Assembly: GCA_000416005.1 (NCBI GenBank)
Contig: KE356562.1
Location: forward strand, 389,627 to 401,378
Source: Haloquadratum sp. J07HQX50
GTDB taxonomy: Archaea > Halobacteriota > Halobacteria > Halobacteriales > Haloferacaceae
Reading direction: 5' to 3'
DNA: 11,752 bases
The position numbers and the translations under genes were made by a program. Shown here one piece after another: positions 1 through 7,970 of the stretch (positions are counted from its first letter, which is position 1; each line of letters starts with the position of its first letter). The notes beneath the pieces are model-generated. The model saw only the letters and a program-made list of their open reading frames with translations. It was not told the origin of the DNA and searched no databases.

Positions 1-1913
1 GCCTCTGTTGGCCCATCCATCGAGACTGCAATACTTTCGACCGCTGTTCCAGCTTCATCCAACTGCTCGTCCACAGTTTCCGCTGAAAACGGAACACTAA
101 CCGAGTCTGCACCCGCTGTGTTATCGATGGAGACTTTCACGCCAACATCAGTTTTCTGTTTCGTGATTTGTGGTTCTGCTGTCTTCGTCGGTGATGATTT
201 ACCTCCTCCGCTGCCGCCTTCAGACGGGTCGACACCAGTCGTGTATTCAGTGTAGGCGTCGGGATGAACTTGAGAGAGTATTGTTTCAACTGCTTGGATG
301 GTGCGGGGTGCTGGTTGATTAATGTAGTTGCTGTTTACTTCGATAATCTGGTCATTTTGAACCGCCCTGGTTGATTCATACGCATCGTTATCGGGAATAT
401 CGTCATCGTCACCATCCGTAATAATCCATGCTGGGTCTATCGCAACGACCGTTTCATCGTTAATCTCTTTGAACCCCGAGATTCCCTGCTCTGCAGCGCC
501 GTTTGATATGCCCCCAGTCTGAATGATATCTCCAATAAACGTGTCAGAACCAGCAGTAAAGCCGAAGAAAAAGTAGAGGCCAGTTTGGGTTGGCTCATCA
601 TCAAGTGCATCCTCAATATCGTCGACATCATCTCGCAGCTCATCGGCGCGGTCATCTGCAGCATCACACTGTCCAACGAGCGCTCCAGTTAATTCGGTCT
701 TCTCAGCGACGAATTCCAGCGATGTCCCTTCCTCAAACCGATAGACAGTCATTCCGTTACTGCGAAGTGCTTCAACGTCATCCTTGCTGATGACATTCGG
801 TGCTAAGACCAACTCGGGTTGAAGCCCAACGACGGTCTCAATATCGACCCCTGGGAAAACCGTAATCGTCTGTTTTGAACGTGCCCCTTCAAGATAACTC
901 GCCGTTGGAGAGACCCCAATAACCTTGCTCTCTGCATCAATTTCCCACATCGTCTGTGCTGCGCTGGGACTCAAGGAGACGACTGTCTTCGGTGGTTCCT
1001 CAAATCGCAGTGTTTCTCCTGTTGCATCTGTCCGCTCAATTGGATAATTACAGCTACTTGCAGCAGCGGGTGTCGGCTGTGGGGGTGGCGTTGAGGTTGG
1101 AGTTGATGTCGTGTTCTGTCTGATTGTAACATTGACTGCCGTCGTCACTGTCGAATTGACAGAGACCGGCACAGAGGTGTTTCTCTGTGTGGTGAGATTT
1201 GCCGACTGTGTTTGATTGACGAGCAGAAACGATGTGTTATCGGGAAACTCAATCTCTTCAGAGATATTTGATCCGCTAAACCCTGCCAATACAGACCGGT
1301 TCACCTCGACGTCCGCGGGTCGGGTGTATTGCTGCGCGGCAGTATCATTCATGTTTGAGAAACGCAACGAGAGTGGCTCACCCTGTGTGACGTTGATCGG
1401 GTGAAGTGAAGCCTCGGCGAGACTCTGTCTAATTGTGACTTGCGTCGTTGCTGTCACTGATTTATTTGCATTTGTAGTGACCTCAATGTCGGCATCGCGT
1501 ACTGATGTTATATTGGCAGTCTCGGTTTTGTTAAGCACTTGTGACGATTCATTCCCCGTGTCATCGAATGAAATAGTGCGATTGATACTCGTATCGTCAC
1601 GGACTGCAGAGAGGTTTATTATGAAGTTCGCAGATTGATTGAAAGTAGTTCCATTGTCTCCGGTGGCATTACTAAATTGCAGTGTGAGTGGTTTATTTTG
1701 TGAAATATCACCTGCTGAGACTTCAATCGAGGTTAAATTCTGAGAGGAATTGCGTGTAGCTGGGGAAGGAGCAGGCGTAGGTGTGGGTGTATTTGCTGCG
1801 GCGGCGACACCGGCACCACCACTATGTATGATCCCACCAATGGGGACAACGAGAGTGGCAATAAAAAGAATAAAAATGAGCACAATTGAGACCAGTGGTG
1901 ACCGGATTTGCAT
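1..1913 (-). CDS. Surface-anchored ABC transporter substrate-binding protein, BtuF/FhuD type (C-terminus outside window)
   Basis: An open frame runs unbroken from ATG at 1913 through the left edge (637 codons seen). Residues 1-40 form a Sec-type signal with a hydrophobic core at about 8-28, followed by a Pro/Thr linker (41-53). Two related beta-rich repeats follow (about 60-163 and 166-266), each containing a PLxLxFSN-like segment and ending VTIRQ. A second Pro/Thr linker (269-287) leads into a periplasmic-binding core (288-560) with landmarks VVSLSPSAAQTMWEI, VIGVSPTASYLEG, DIETVVGLQPELVLAP and a late DPAWIITDG. This is the helical-backbone fold that binds corrinoids, haem or Fe-siderophores; the ligand cannot be told from sequence. 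A Gly/Ser linker (565-574) starts a further domain cut by the window. By analogy with haloarchaeal relatives I expect a PGF-CTERM anchor beyond the edge. The start is supported by a TATA-like element about 30 bases upstream. No permease or ATPase gene is visible here. Confidence 0.88.
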   Translation of the reverse strand, partial: MQIRSPLVSIVLIFILFIATLVVPIGGIIHSGGAGVAAAANTPTPTPAPSPATRNSSQNLTSIEVSAGDISQNKPLTLQFSNATGDNGTTFNQSANFIINLSAVRDDTSINRTISFDDTGNESSQVLNKTETANITSVRDADIEVTTNANKSVTATTQVTIRQSLAEASLHPINVTQGEPLSLRFSNMNDTAAQQYTRPADVEVNRSVLAGFSGSNISEEIEFPDNTSFLLVNQTQSANLTTQRNTSVPVSVNSTVTTAVNVTIRQNTTSTPTSTPPPQPTPAAASSCNYPIERTDATGETLRFEEPPKTVVSLSPSAAQTMWEIDAESKVIGVSPTASYLEGARSKQTITVFPGVDIETVVGLQPELVLAPNVISKDDVEALRSNGMTVYRFEEGTSLEFVAEKTELTGALVGQCDAADDRADELRDDVDDIEDALDDEPTQTGLYFFFGFTAGSDTFIGDIIQTGGISNGAAEQGISGFKEINDETVVAIDPAWIITDGDDDDIPDNDAYESTRAVQNDQIIEVNSNYINQPAPRTIQAVETILSQVHPDAYTEYTTGVDPSEGGSGGGKSSPTKTAEPQITKQKTDVGVKVSIDNTAGADSVSVPFSAETVDEQLDEAGTAVESIAVSMDGPTE

Positions 1914-1937
1914 ACTCTCAGCGAAGAGAGGAGCAAC

Positions 1938-1947
1938 AAATATAGTT
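1938..1947 (-). promoter_or_regulatory. Probable TATA element of the substrate-binding protein gene
   Basis: The minus strand reads AACTATATTT here, centred about 30 bases before the ATG at 1913. That spacing would place transcription initiation almost at the start codon, as in the leaderless mRNAs common in haloarchaea. It is inferred from position and composition only. Confidence 0.4.
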
Positions 1948-2028
1948 TATGTATTGCAATCCAGGTTGAGTTTTGTGTATACTAACAGAGTCCGCGGGCT
2001 TCATTTGCTGACACTCAAATCAATCTAT

Positions 2029-2919
2029 ATGACATCATCGGCGAATTCAGCGCGTGCCCAACTCGGAGGCTTCGTCGACCTCACGCGACCAGCCAATGCG
2101 CTCGCAGCTGGTGGGCTCACTTTTACCGGGAGTTTCGTCGCAACGGGAGTAGACGCCCCAGTGAGGATCACCGCGGCAATCATAGTGACTGTCCTCGCAA
2201 CCGCAGGAGGAAATGCAATCAATGACTACTTCGACAGAGCAGTTGATGCAATAAACCGCCCTCAAAGGCCGATTCCACGTGGTGCGGTAACTCCCAGTCA
2301 AACAGCGATATTCAGCGCTCTGTTACTATCTGCAGCCACGGTGACGGCGTCGATACTCCCTCCACTTGCGCTCATCATTGCAGTGTCGAATCTCATCGCA
2401 CTCGTGCTCTATACGAATATATTTAAAACCCGACCTGTCGTTGGAAACCTGATCGTTGCCAGCTTGACTGGCTCAACATTTTTGTTCGGGGCTGCAGCAG
2501 TGTACGCAGCCGATGTCAAAACTGTCTGGATGTTGGCCGTGCTCGCAGGACTGGCAACATTCGCCCGTGAAATCGCTAAAGATGTTGAGGATCGAGTCGG
2601 TGATAAGACACAAGGACTCCAGACGCTTCCAATCATGATTGGCGATACATACGCTCTGCACGTTGCGACCGGTGCGCTCGTTGTTGCAGTACTCGCCAGC
2701 AGTGGCCCTATGCTCACTGGTGGGTATGGAATCAGTTATCTTCTACTAGTCGCTCCAGCAGACTTGATAATGCTTCGTGGAATGAAACGGGCGTATCAGA
2801 ATCCTGCAAGTGCACAGCGACGACTCAAGCAAGGAATGTTTTTGGCGATGGGAGCGTTCATCGTCGGGCAGGCAGTTTCACTCGGACCCACGTTGTTTGC
2901 GAGTACCATCGCCATCTGA
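2029..2919 (+). CDS. ubiA: UbiA-family prenyltransferase, probable digeranylgeranylglyceryl phosphate synthase
   Basis: A polytopic membrane prenyltransferase of 296 residues. The first Asp-rich motif is at residues 65-81 (N65 D66, D69, D73, then NRPxRPIP) and the second at 180-192 (R180 E181 ... K184 D185 ... D188 ... G191 D192). These are the Mg-diphosphate-binding signatures of UbiA enzymes. The second motif in the REIxKDxxDxxGD form is typical of archaeal geranylgeranylglycerol-phosphate geranylgeranyltransferases (EC 2.5.1.42), which add the second geranylgeranyl chain to make archaeal ether lipids. The frame is open upstream to 1750, but that extension runs antisense through the signal-peptide region of the divergent gene. 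ATG 2029, starting MTSSANSARAQLGGFVDLTRP, fits the family N-terminus. A menaquinone-type UbiA is the main alternative; the motifs favour the lipid enzyme. Confidence 0.87.
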   Translation: MTSSANSARAQLGGFVDLTRPANALAAGGLTFTGSFVATGVDAPVRITAAIIVTVLATAGGNAINDYFDRAVDAINRPQRPIPRGAVTPSQTAIFSALLLSAATVTASILPPLALIIAVSNLIALVLYTNIFKTRPVVGNLIVASLTGSTFLFGAAAVYAADVKTVWMLAVLAGLATFAREIAKDVEDRVGDKTQGLQTLPIMIGDTYALHVATGALVVAVLASSGPMLTGGYGISYLLLVAPADLIMLRGMKRAYQNPASAQRRLKQGMFLAMGAFIVGQAVSLGPTLFASTIAI

Positions 2920-3253
2920 GGGAGGTATCAACGTCACCGAAAGGCGCACCAGCACTCGTGAGAGTGGATTTCGGCTTCGAGTCACTCACCGAGTGATTGT
3001 ACAGATTGAGGCGAGAGAACCGACGTCTGTGTCGTGGGATGAATCGGCAAACAGTTCTCCAGACACGCTCAGCGAAATAGGCGAGTCCCCACAGTACGTA
3101 CCTCTCAGTGTCGTCGCGATGATGTCTCATCGTGAATGATTGTCCGAAAGCTGGCAGCTGAGTGGTTGGTGGGTGTTTGCCGTATCAAAAAGGAAGCCTT
3201 CGAAGACTCTCGCTGATAAGAGACGATTAGATAACTCCAAATCTTTCTCACAC
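2920..3253. other. Gene-poor spacer after the prenyltransferase gene
   Basis: No convincing gene. Short open frames exist on both strands but are low-complexity, have no recognisable motif and lack an upstream TATA element. The stretch separates the prenyltransferase gene from a probable transposon remnant and may itself be part of that decayed insertion. Confidence 0.5.
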
Positions 3254-3265
3254 TGTAGGAGTCGC

Positions 3266-3281
3266 GGGGTCGTGGCACCCC
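3266..3281. repeat. Inverted repeat, 5-bp stem GGGGT/ACCCC
   Basis: GGGGT (3266-3270), loop CGTGGC, ACCCC (3277-3281). The loop shares CGTGGCA with the second hairpin 58 bases downstream, so the two look like related structural units. Confidence 0.5.
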
Positions 3282-3327
3282 CATTGACGTGTCGGCCCGG
3301 AAACCTCAATCCTCAAACCAGCGCAAC

Positions 3328-3359
3328 GGGCGTGGCAAGCCCATAGTTTTCACAGTAGG
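3328..3359. repeat. Overlapping hairpins at the putative element end
   Basis: GGGC (3328-3331) pairs with GCCC (3339-3342) around GTGGCAA. Immediately overlapping, CCCATAG (3340-3346) and CAGTAGG (3353-3359) can form an imperfect stem around TTTTCA. The second resembles a degenerate form of the imperfect palindromes that single-strand IS200/IS605 transposases recognise. Confidence 0.4.
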
Positions 3360-3365
3360 AGAACG

Positions 3366-3638
3366 TCACGCCGTGTCGTCTGAGGATTCCTCTGCCTCAG
3401 AGATATGCGCGTCAGCGATAACCCGCTCGGTGTCAATCTCCTCGTTCTCGGCGAGTGCCTCGATCAGTGCACGCATCTCCGCAGTCTCTCGCTCCAATCG
3501 ATCGACGCGTTTGTGTGTCTCCTGTGTGGTTTCGCGCATCTCTGTGAGCTGCGTTCGAAGGTCATTCAGTCGCTGATACACTTCGTCTGCCATCTCAGTC
3601 ACTTTCGAGAGCTTTTTTGCAGTGCCGCCAAGTCCCAT
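3366..3638 (-). CDS. Small haloarchaeal coiled-coil protein (DUF5798-like)
   Basis: A 90-residue, highly acidic protein. It opens MGLGGTAKKLSKVTEMADEV and continues as one long amphipathic helix with hydrophobic residues at heptad spacing (about residues 10-68: LNDLRTQLTEM, RVDRLERETAEMRALIEALAE). It ends in a short acidic tail (SEAEESSDDTA). This layout and N-terminus match what I remember of the small haloarchaeal family DUF5798, of unknown function. No signal peptide or membrane segment is present, so it is presumably cytosolic and oligomeric. An in-frame ATG at 3713 would add 25 residues, but that extension overlaps the TATA-like element, and MGLGG is the natural family start. It is transcribed alone, divergent from the FBPase gene. 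Confidence 0.8.
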   Translation of the reverse strand: MGLGGTAKKLSKVTEMADEVYQRLNDLRTQLTEMRETTQETHKRVDRLERETAEMRALIEALAENEEIDTERVIADAHISEAEESSDDTA

Positions 3639-3701
3639 ACTGAACACTAAACAATCCTCATACCTGGGTGTTTTGGCTGAGAGAGCACAGGCGCACAGCA
3701 T

Positions 3702-3711
3702 CTTTATATAC
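3702..3711 (-). promoter_or_regulatory. TATA element of the coiled-coil gene
   Basis: The minus strand reads GTATATAAAG. With the usual 25-27 base spacing, transcription would start near 3680, leaving a leader of about 40 bases before ATG 3638. It also argues against translation from ATG 3713, which lies upstream of this box. Confidence 0.5.
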
Positions 3712-3770
3712 ACAGTGATTCCGTTCTATAATACGCGTACTTCTTCACTAAGGAATACGGTATGTAAGGG

Positions 3771-3780
3771 ATTAATTATA
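3771..3780 (+). promoter_or_regulatory. TATA element of the FBPase gene, leaderless spacing
   Basis: ATTAATTATA is centred about 28 bases before ATG 3803, in an AT-rich stretch. This spacing predicts a leaderless transcript. No Shine-Dalgarno sequence is seen before the start codon, which agrees. Confidence 0.5.
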
Positions 3781-3802
3781 TCAGTAAACCAGTATATTAC
3801 AT

Positions 3803-4687
3803 ATGGATGAGCACCCTCCCGGAATTGAGTCGAATCGCGAAGTGATTGGCAGAATTTTCACCACGGTTGCAGAGGCCGCACCAGATATTCGCGCTGGGTT
3901 AGTCGGGCGACGAGATGCCGTTGCAGAAGAGAATCCCTCGGGTGAAACACAGAAAGCTGCTGACGTCTATGCAGACGAGATGCTTTGTGAACGGCTTGGC
4001 TCACTCTCAGGTGTTGGGAGTTACGCAAGCGAGGAACGGTCTGATCCGGTCGATACTGGAAGTGGAGTGAACGTCTGCGTTGACCCACTTGATGGGTCGT
4101 CAAATCTCGAGCCAAATGCGACCATGGGAACGATTGTTGCAGTGTATGAAGACTCGCTGCCGGCATCAGGAGAGTCAATTATTGCTGCTGCGTACGTGCT
4201 ATATGGACCAATTACGACGATGATGGCGGCCGAGGATGACACGACCCACGAGTACCGGATTGATAGTTCGGGGGTCGGTCATCTGATGAATGAAGCGGTC
4301 TCAATTCCGGATGACCCAACGGTATACGGGTTCGGAGGTCGTGTTCCTGACTGGCCGACAGCATTTCACTCGTTTGTCGACACCATCGAGTCTGATAACT
4401 CTATGAAACTGCGGTATGGTGGAGCGATGATCGGTGACGTGAATCAGATTATGACGTATGGTGGTATTTTTGGCTATCCGGCACTCAATAGCGCGCCAGA
4501 TGGAAAATTACGAGCGGAATTTGAAGCGTATCCCGTCGGATATATCGTTGAATCCGCTGGAGGGGCCTCCTCTGATGGGAGTCAATCTCTCCTCACGATC
4601 GATATAACAGAATTACACGAGCGAACACCCGTGTACGTCGGAAATAAAAGTCTCGTCCAGAAGTTGCAAGCAGCGGTGGCTCACTGA
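3803..4687 (+). CDS. fbp: Class I fructose-1,6-bisphosphatase
   Basis: A 294-residue soluble enzyme that hydrolyses fructose 1,6-bisphosphate to fructose 6-phosphate, the committed step of gluconeogenesis. Metal-site and substrate motifs of the FBPase/inositol monophosphatase fold appear in order: [12 protein letters not shown] (47-58), YASEE (74-78, acidic metal ligands), and DPLDGSSN (94-101, the family signature). Further on come [20 protein letters not shown], matching the class I substrate-loop YSGSMVADVH type, and near the C-terminus [19 protein letters not shown], then RTPVYVGN. The YGGAMIGDV and GGIFGYPA segments favour class I FBPase over plain inositol monophosphatase. The N-terminus is short and lacks the AMP-site region of vertebrate enzymes. 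The glutamate dehydrogenase gene follows after 62 bases on the same strand. Confidence 0.92.
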   Translation: MDEHPPGIESNREVIGRIFTTVAEAAPDIRAGLVGRRDAVAEENPSGETQKAADVYADEMLCERLGSLSGVGSYASEERSDPVDTGSGVNVCVDPLDGSSNLEPNATMGTIVAVYEDSLPASGESIIAAAYVLYGPITTMMAAEDDTTHEYRIDSSGVGHLMNEAVSIPDDPTVYGFGGRVPDWPTAFHSFVDTIESDNSMKLRYGGAMIGDVNQIMTYGGIFGYPALNSAPDGKLRAEFEAYPVGYIVESAGGASSDGSQSLLTIDITELHERTPVYVGNKSLVQKLQAAVAH

Positions 4688-4716
4688 TAGATTACAGATA
4701 TCCCAATGAGAGTAGC

Positions 4717-4727
4717 TTTCATATCGA
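4717..4727 (+). promoter_or_regulatory. Weak TATA-like element before glutamate dehydrogenase
   Basis: TTTCATATCGA is centred about 28 bases before ATG 4750, in the 62-base gap after the FBPase gene. It suggests that GDH can be transcribed separately with a near-leaderless mRNA, although read-through from the FBPase gene is also possible. Confidence 0.3.
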
Positions 4728-4749
4728 TTATCGAGCGAATATTAGACCA

Positions 4750-6012
4750 ATGAGTACTGAAACAAATCCATTCGAGAGTTTACGTGAACAGATAGATGAT
4801 GCCGCAGCCTATGTTGACATACCAGCAGATATTGTCGAACGGGTAAAGCGGCCGGAGCGAGTGCTTGAATTGAATCTGACAATCGAGATGGACGATGGAC
4901 AACTCCGGCAGTTCAAAGCATTCCGCTCACAATTTAATGGCGACCGGGGTCCCTACAAGGGTGGAATTCGATACCATCCCGGCGTATCACGCGACGAGGT
5001 GATCGCTCTTTCGGGATGGATGGTGTATAAATGTGCAGTCGTTGATATCCCCTACGGTGGAGGCAAGGGAGGGATTGTCGTCAATCCAGCCGAGCACTCA
5101 GATGGTGAGTTAGAACGACTGACCCGAGCACTCACAAAGGAACTTCGCCCACTCATTGGGCCGGATCAGGATATACCGGCGCCAGATGTCAATACCGGAC
5201 AGCGTGAGATGAATTGGATAAAAGACACGTACGAGACACTTGAGCGAACCAAAGCACCTGGAACGGTCACTGGAAAGTCGCTCTCAGCAGGGGGGAGCGT
5301 TGGCCGAGTTGAGGCCACTGGTCGGTCAACAATGTTTAGCGCACGCGAGGTATTCTCCTATCTGGGTCGGGATTTATCTGACGCGACAGTGGCAGTTCAG
5401 GGATACGGAAATGCCGGGTCAATCGCCGCGAAAGTCATTGAGGACCACGGCGCAACGGTCGTTGCCGTTTCTGACTCATCAGGTGGGATTTACAACCCAG
5501 ATGGGTTGGATACTCGAGAGGTGAAAACTCGAAAGCGAGAGACAGGTTCTGTGACTGGCTACAAGGACATGAAGGGTGTCGAGACAATATCAAATCAAAC
5601 GCTGCTCAGTCTTGATGTCGACCTGCTGATTCCAGCAGCGTTAGGGAATGCAATCGATGCAGAGATTGCAGAGGTAACTGAAGCTGATGTTATCGTCGAG
5701 GCAGCAAACGGACCTATCACTCCACAAGCAGATGATATACTCACGCAACGAGATGTGACAGTCGTCCCAGATATCCTAGCGAATGCCGGCGGCGTCACCG
5801 TCTCTTACTTTGAGTGGGTGCAAAACCGCCAGATGTTTTCTTGGTCAGAATCGAGAGTGAATGATGAACTTGAGCGGGTTATTACCGATGCCTTCGATGG
5901 ATTAGTCAATACATATGAATCGACCAACGTGCCAAACCTTCGAACCGCGGCATATGTGGTCGCTATGAAACGAATACTCAACGCATACACCGACGGTGGA
6001 ACGTGGCCCTGA
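4750..6012 (+). CDS. gdh: Glutamate dehydrogenase (Glu/Leu/Phe/Val dehydrogenase family)
   Basis: A 420-residue hexameric-type GDH of normal archaeal length, interconverting glutamate with 2-oxoglutarate and ammonia. The N-terminal dimerisation/substrate domain contains [14 protein letters not shown] (67-80) and PYGGGKGGI with the catalytic Lys at 106. PAPDVNTG (143-150) carries the catalytic Asp 146. The Rossmann domain starts [11 protein letters not shown], with GxGxxG at 218-223 and an acidic residue (D243) at the end of the second strand. That residue is compatible with NAD but does not settle cofactor choice. Later motifs are [21 protein letters not shown] and [19 protein letters not shown]. 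All catalytic motifs are intact. Haloarchaea often carry several GDH paralogues with anabolic or catabolic roles; which one this is cannot be decided here. Confidence 0.95.
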   Translation: MSTETNPFESLREQIDDAAAYVDIPADIVERVKRPERVLELNLTIEMDDGQLRQFKAFRSQFNGDRGPYKGGIRYHPGVSRDEVIALSGWMVYKCAVVDIPYGGGKGGIVVNPAEHSDGELERLTRALTKELRPLIGPDQDIPAPDVNTGQREMNWIKDTYETLERTKAPGTVTGKSLSAGGSVGRVEATGRSTMFSAREVFSYLGRDLSDATVAVQGYGNAGSIAAKVIEDHGATVVAVSDSSGGIYNPDGLDTREVKTRKRETGSVTGYKDMKGVETISNQTLLSLDVDLLIPAALGNAIDAEIAEVTEADVIVEAANGPITPQADDILTQRDVTVVPDILANAGGVTVSYFEWVQNRQMFSWSESRVNDELERVITDAFDGLVNTYESTNVPNLRTAAYVVAMKRILNAYTDGGTWP

Positions 6013-6190
6013 CGGGCACAGTGTCGCGAGTGGGTTGAACACCGATTCAGTCTGTCGTGTGACCAGTTACACGGTGTCAGGCTAATCGAGACCCCGCACG
6101 AATCGATCTGGGTAATTGTCGTTCCGTCAGTTCATCGTCAAGAACTCGAATGCGAGTGATTGAAGTTCACCCCCTGCGGGAATATGGATA

Positions 6191-7105
6191 ATGCGACAGG
6201 ATCATTTGGTCTCAACGACACAACTGTCGCGGAAAGATATTGAGGCCGTTCTCGATCGTACAGCAGCAATCGATGCGAATCCAGCAAAAGTCTACGGCCG
6301 CCACGCGGGGAATATTTTGGGACTCTGCTTTTTTGAGCCGAGCACACGAACACGAATGAGCTTCGATACGGCGATGAAGCGACTGGGAGGTGATGTCGTT
6401 GATATGGGAGCAGTCGAGTCATCATCAGTAACGAAAGGAGAGACGCTCGCGGATACAGTTCGCGTGGTCTCAGGATACGCTGATGCACTTATTTTGCGCC
6501 ACCCATCAGAGGGATCAGCAGCAATGGCCGCTGAGTTCGTCGATATTCCACTCATTAATGCTGGTGATGGAGCGGGACAACATCCAACCCAGACGTTACT
6601 CGACTTATATACGATGCGAGAGAACGGAGGGTTAGATGATATTAACGTTGGAATCGTTGGTGATTTGAAATACGGTCGAACAGTCCACTCGCTTGCTACG
6701 GCACTGACGAGCTTCGATACACGCCAGCACTTCATCAGTCCGGAAAGTCTTCAATTACCCAGGAATATCCGACTTGATCTCCACGAGACGGGGGCACAGA
6801 TTCGCGAACATACGAGCCTTGATCCAATCCTCCCGGAGTTGGACATTTTATATACGACACGGATTCAGCGTGAGCGGTTCCCTGATGAAAATGAATACAG
6901 GAAAGTCGCTGGCCAATTTCGAATCGACACCGCAGGGCTGGCAGAGGCAAAAGACTCACTCACGATTATGCATCCACTTCCCCGTGTCGATGAGATTGCT
7001 CCTGAGATCGATGAAACACAGTATGCGACATATTTCGAACAGGCACACAATGGAGTTCCAGTGCGGATGGCACTGCTTGATATGCTTTTGGAGACGACTC
7101 AATGA
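6191..7105 (+). CDS. pyrB: Aspartate carbamoyltransferase, catalytic chain
   Basis: A 304-residue catalytic chain that condenses carbamoyl phosphate with L-aspartate in the first committed step of pyrimidine synthesis. The carbamoyl-phosphate site FFEPSTRTR is at 47-55 (S51-T52-R53-T54-R55). The SSSVTKGET loop (77-85) supplies Ser79 and Lys82 to the neighbouring active site. R103 lies in LRHPSEG, and [14 protein letters not shown] carries His131. [12 protein letters not shown] opens the aspartate domain, and [10 protein letters not shown] and [10 protein letters not shown] close it. All catalytic residues are present. The next gene, for the regulatory chain, overlaps by 4 bases (ATGA), so the two chains are translationally coupled. 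The 178-base gap after GDH holds only a weak TATA-like GTAATTG near 6113. A nearer ATG at 6184 is out of frame. Confidence 0.96.
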   Translation: MRQDHLVSTTQLSRKDIEAVLDRTAAIDANPAKVYGRHAGNILGLCFFEPSTRTRMSFDTAMKRLGGDVVDMGAVESSSVTKGETLADTVRVVSGYADALILRHPSEGSAAMAAEFVDIPLINAGDGAGQHPTQTLLDLYTMRENGGLDDINVGIVGDLKYGRTVHSLATALTSFDTRQHFISPESLQLPRNIRLDLHETGAQIREHTSLDPILPELDILYTTRIQRERFPDENEYRKVAGQFRIDTAGLAEAKDSLTIMHPLPRVDEIAPEIDETQYATYFEQAHNGVPVRMALLDMLLETTQ

Positions 7106-7572
7106 CGGACGATGATCAGGAACTTCGTGTCTCAAAAATCAGGAACGGAACGGTTATCGATCATTTGACTGCTGGAGAGGCACTCAATGTACTGGCAATT
7201 CTTGATATTGATGGATCAGGAGGTGAGGCAGTCTCGATCGGAATGAACGTCAGCTCAGATCGACTCGGTCGAAAAGATATCGTCAAAGTCGAAGACCGCG
7301 AACTGAGTCAATCAGAAGTCGACGTGCTGGCTGTGGTTGCACCAAAAGCGACGATAAATATCGTTCGGACGTACGATGTGATCGAAAAAAAGCGCGTTGA
7401 ACGGCCGAGGGTTGTTCACGGGGTGCTCTCCTGTCCGAACCGAAATTGTATCACAAATGATAACGAGCCAATCGAAACTCAATTCCAAGTCACAGAGAAT
7501 GGGTTACGATGTGGCTACTGTGGGATGATTGTCAGAGAGTCTGAGGTCACAAGCCATCTTGCGGTGAATTGA
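7102..7572 (+). CDS. pyrI: Aspartate carbamoyltransferase, regulatory chain
   Basis: A 156-residue regulatory chain that assembles with PyrB trimers and carries the allosteric nucleotide site. The N-terminal effector-binding region includes [15 protein letters not shown] (8-22), with [12 protein letters not shown] and [20 protein letters not shown] following as in E. coli PyrI. The C-terminal zinc domain has the four ligands C111, C116, C137 and C140 (CPNRNC and CGYC), which hold the interface with PyrB. Lys residues in the nucleotide site (K58, K62 region, and [10 protein letters not shown] at 89-98) are retained, so feedback by CTP/ATP is plausible. The ATG overlaps the pyrB stop. Confidence 0.95.
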   Translation: MTDDDQELRVSKIRNGTVIDHLTAGEALNVLAILDIDGSGGEAVSIGMNVSSDRLGRKDIVKVEDRELSQSEVDVLAVVAPKATINIVRTYDVIEKKRVERPRVVHGVLSCPNRNCITNDNEPIETQFQVTENGLRCGYCGMIVRESEVTSHLAVN

Positions 7573-7970
7573 ACTGAGCTCACTGATTACAAACGTTTGT
7601 CGATGAGCCGGTATCTATCAGCGAACGCAGGTTAGATCGTGACAGCTTCTTGAATAAGCGCAGAAGAATTCGAAACGATGAATCGCCTCGGGGCCGAGTG
7701 GCTCAAGACGCAAAGCGCCTCATCATCACAGATATCTCCGATTTCCAATCGGGGACAAAGTCGAGGCACTCGTCTTGAACCGTCTGTAGAGTTTCAGGTT
7801 TGATACTCTGGGCAGCCACTTAGTGTGAATCTGCAGACTCGTTTTCCGTGGCGAGCGAGACTGCTGGCATGCGACACTGTCGTGACTACTATTCCTGATC
7901 GTCTGTCACGTCTACACGCGGCGCAGGGCGAGAAGATGTTTGAGGCCGTGAAGTCCGTCGACGACATAGA
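7573..7970. other. Gene-poor stretch between pyrI and the tnpA relic
   Basis: No intact gene. Frames on both strands are short and broken. It lies where a tnpB gene would sit downstream of the minus-strand tnpA relic, but I could not recognise TnpB motifs in any frame. One minus frame around 7710-7810 reads KPETLQTVQDECLDFVPDWK, which looks protein-like but is unidentified. Apart from the palindromes after pyrI, no further signals were found. Confidence 0.4.
7589..7600. repeat. Perfect 12-bp palindrome downstream of pyrI
   Basis: ACAAACGTTTGT starts 17 bases after the pyrI stop; an 8-bp palindrome TGAGCTCA (7575-7582) lies just before it. With no loop it is a poor RNA hairpin, so a dimeric protein site or a 3'-end signal is possible. 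Function unknown. Confidence 0.4.

Larger units (their letters stand above)
3254..3360 (+). mobile_element. Probable relic of an IS200/IS605-type element (TnpB tail and right end)
   Basis: One plus frame (3254-3346, stop TAG) reads CRSRGVVAPPLT followed by GNLNPQTSATGVASP. I recognise this from memory as resembling the C-terminal tail of haloarchaeal IS1341-type OrfB/TnpB proteins. It directly overlaps short hairpins (3266-3281, 3328-3342, 3340-3359), as expected for the right end of such elements, where the end hairpin and guide-RNA scaffold overlap the 3' end of tnpB. No catalytic part of TnpB is present nearby, so this would be an end-only remnant. A homology search is needed; the chance that it is unrelated is substantial. 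Confidence 0.38.

Noticed and set aside
1750..2028. In-frame 93-codon extension upstream of the prenyltransferase start
   Set aside because: It runs antisense over the start and signal peptide of the divergent binding-protein gene, has no family similarity, and the UbiA-like sequence begins right after ATG 2029.
2409..2717. 102-codon open frame antisense to the prenyltransferase gene
   Set aside because: It is a shadow of a real gene: low-complexity Ser/Thr/Ala composition, no motif and no promoter.
2810..3139. Plus-strand open frame of 109 codons overlapping the end of the prenyltransferase gene
   Set aside because: It begins inside the prenyltransferase gene in another frame, is rich in Arg and Ser unlike haloarchaeal proteins, and has no promoter.
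3255..3360. Possible tRNA or structured RNA gene, because of several short GC stems
   Set aside because: The stems do not fit a cloverleaf, and there is no T-loop consensus or acceptor pairing. A transposon-end interpretation fits better.
6292..6735. 147-codon open frame antisense to pyrB
   Set aside because: It lies fully inside an intact pyrB with all catalytic motifs, its composition is Ser/Ala/Pro-rich as expected for a shadow frame, and it has no recognisable domain.
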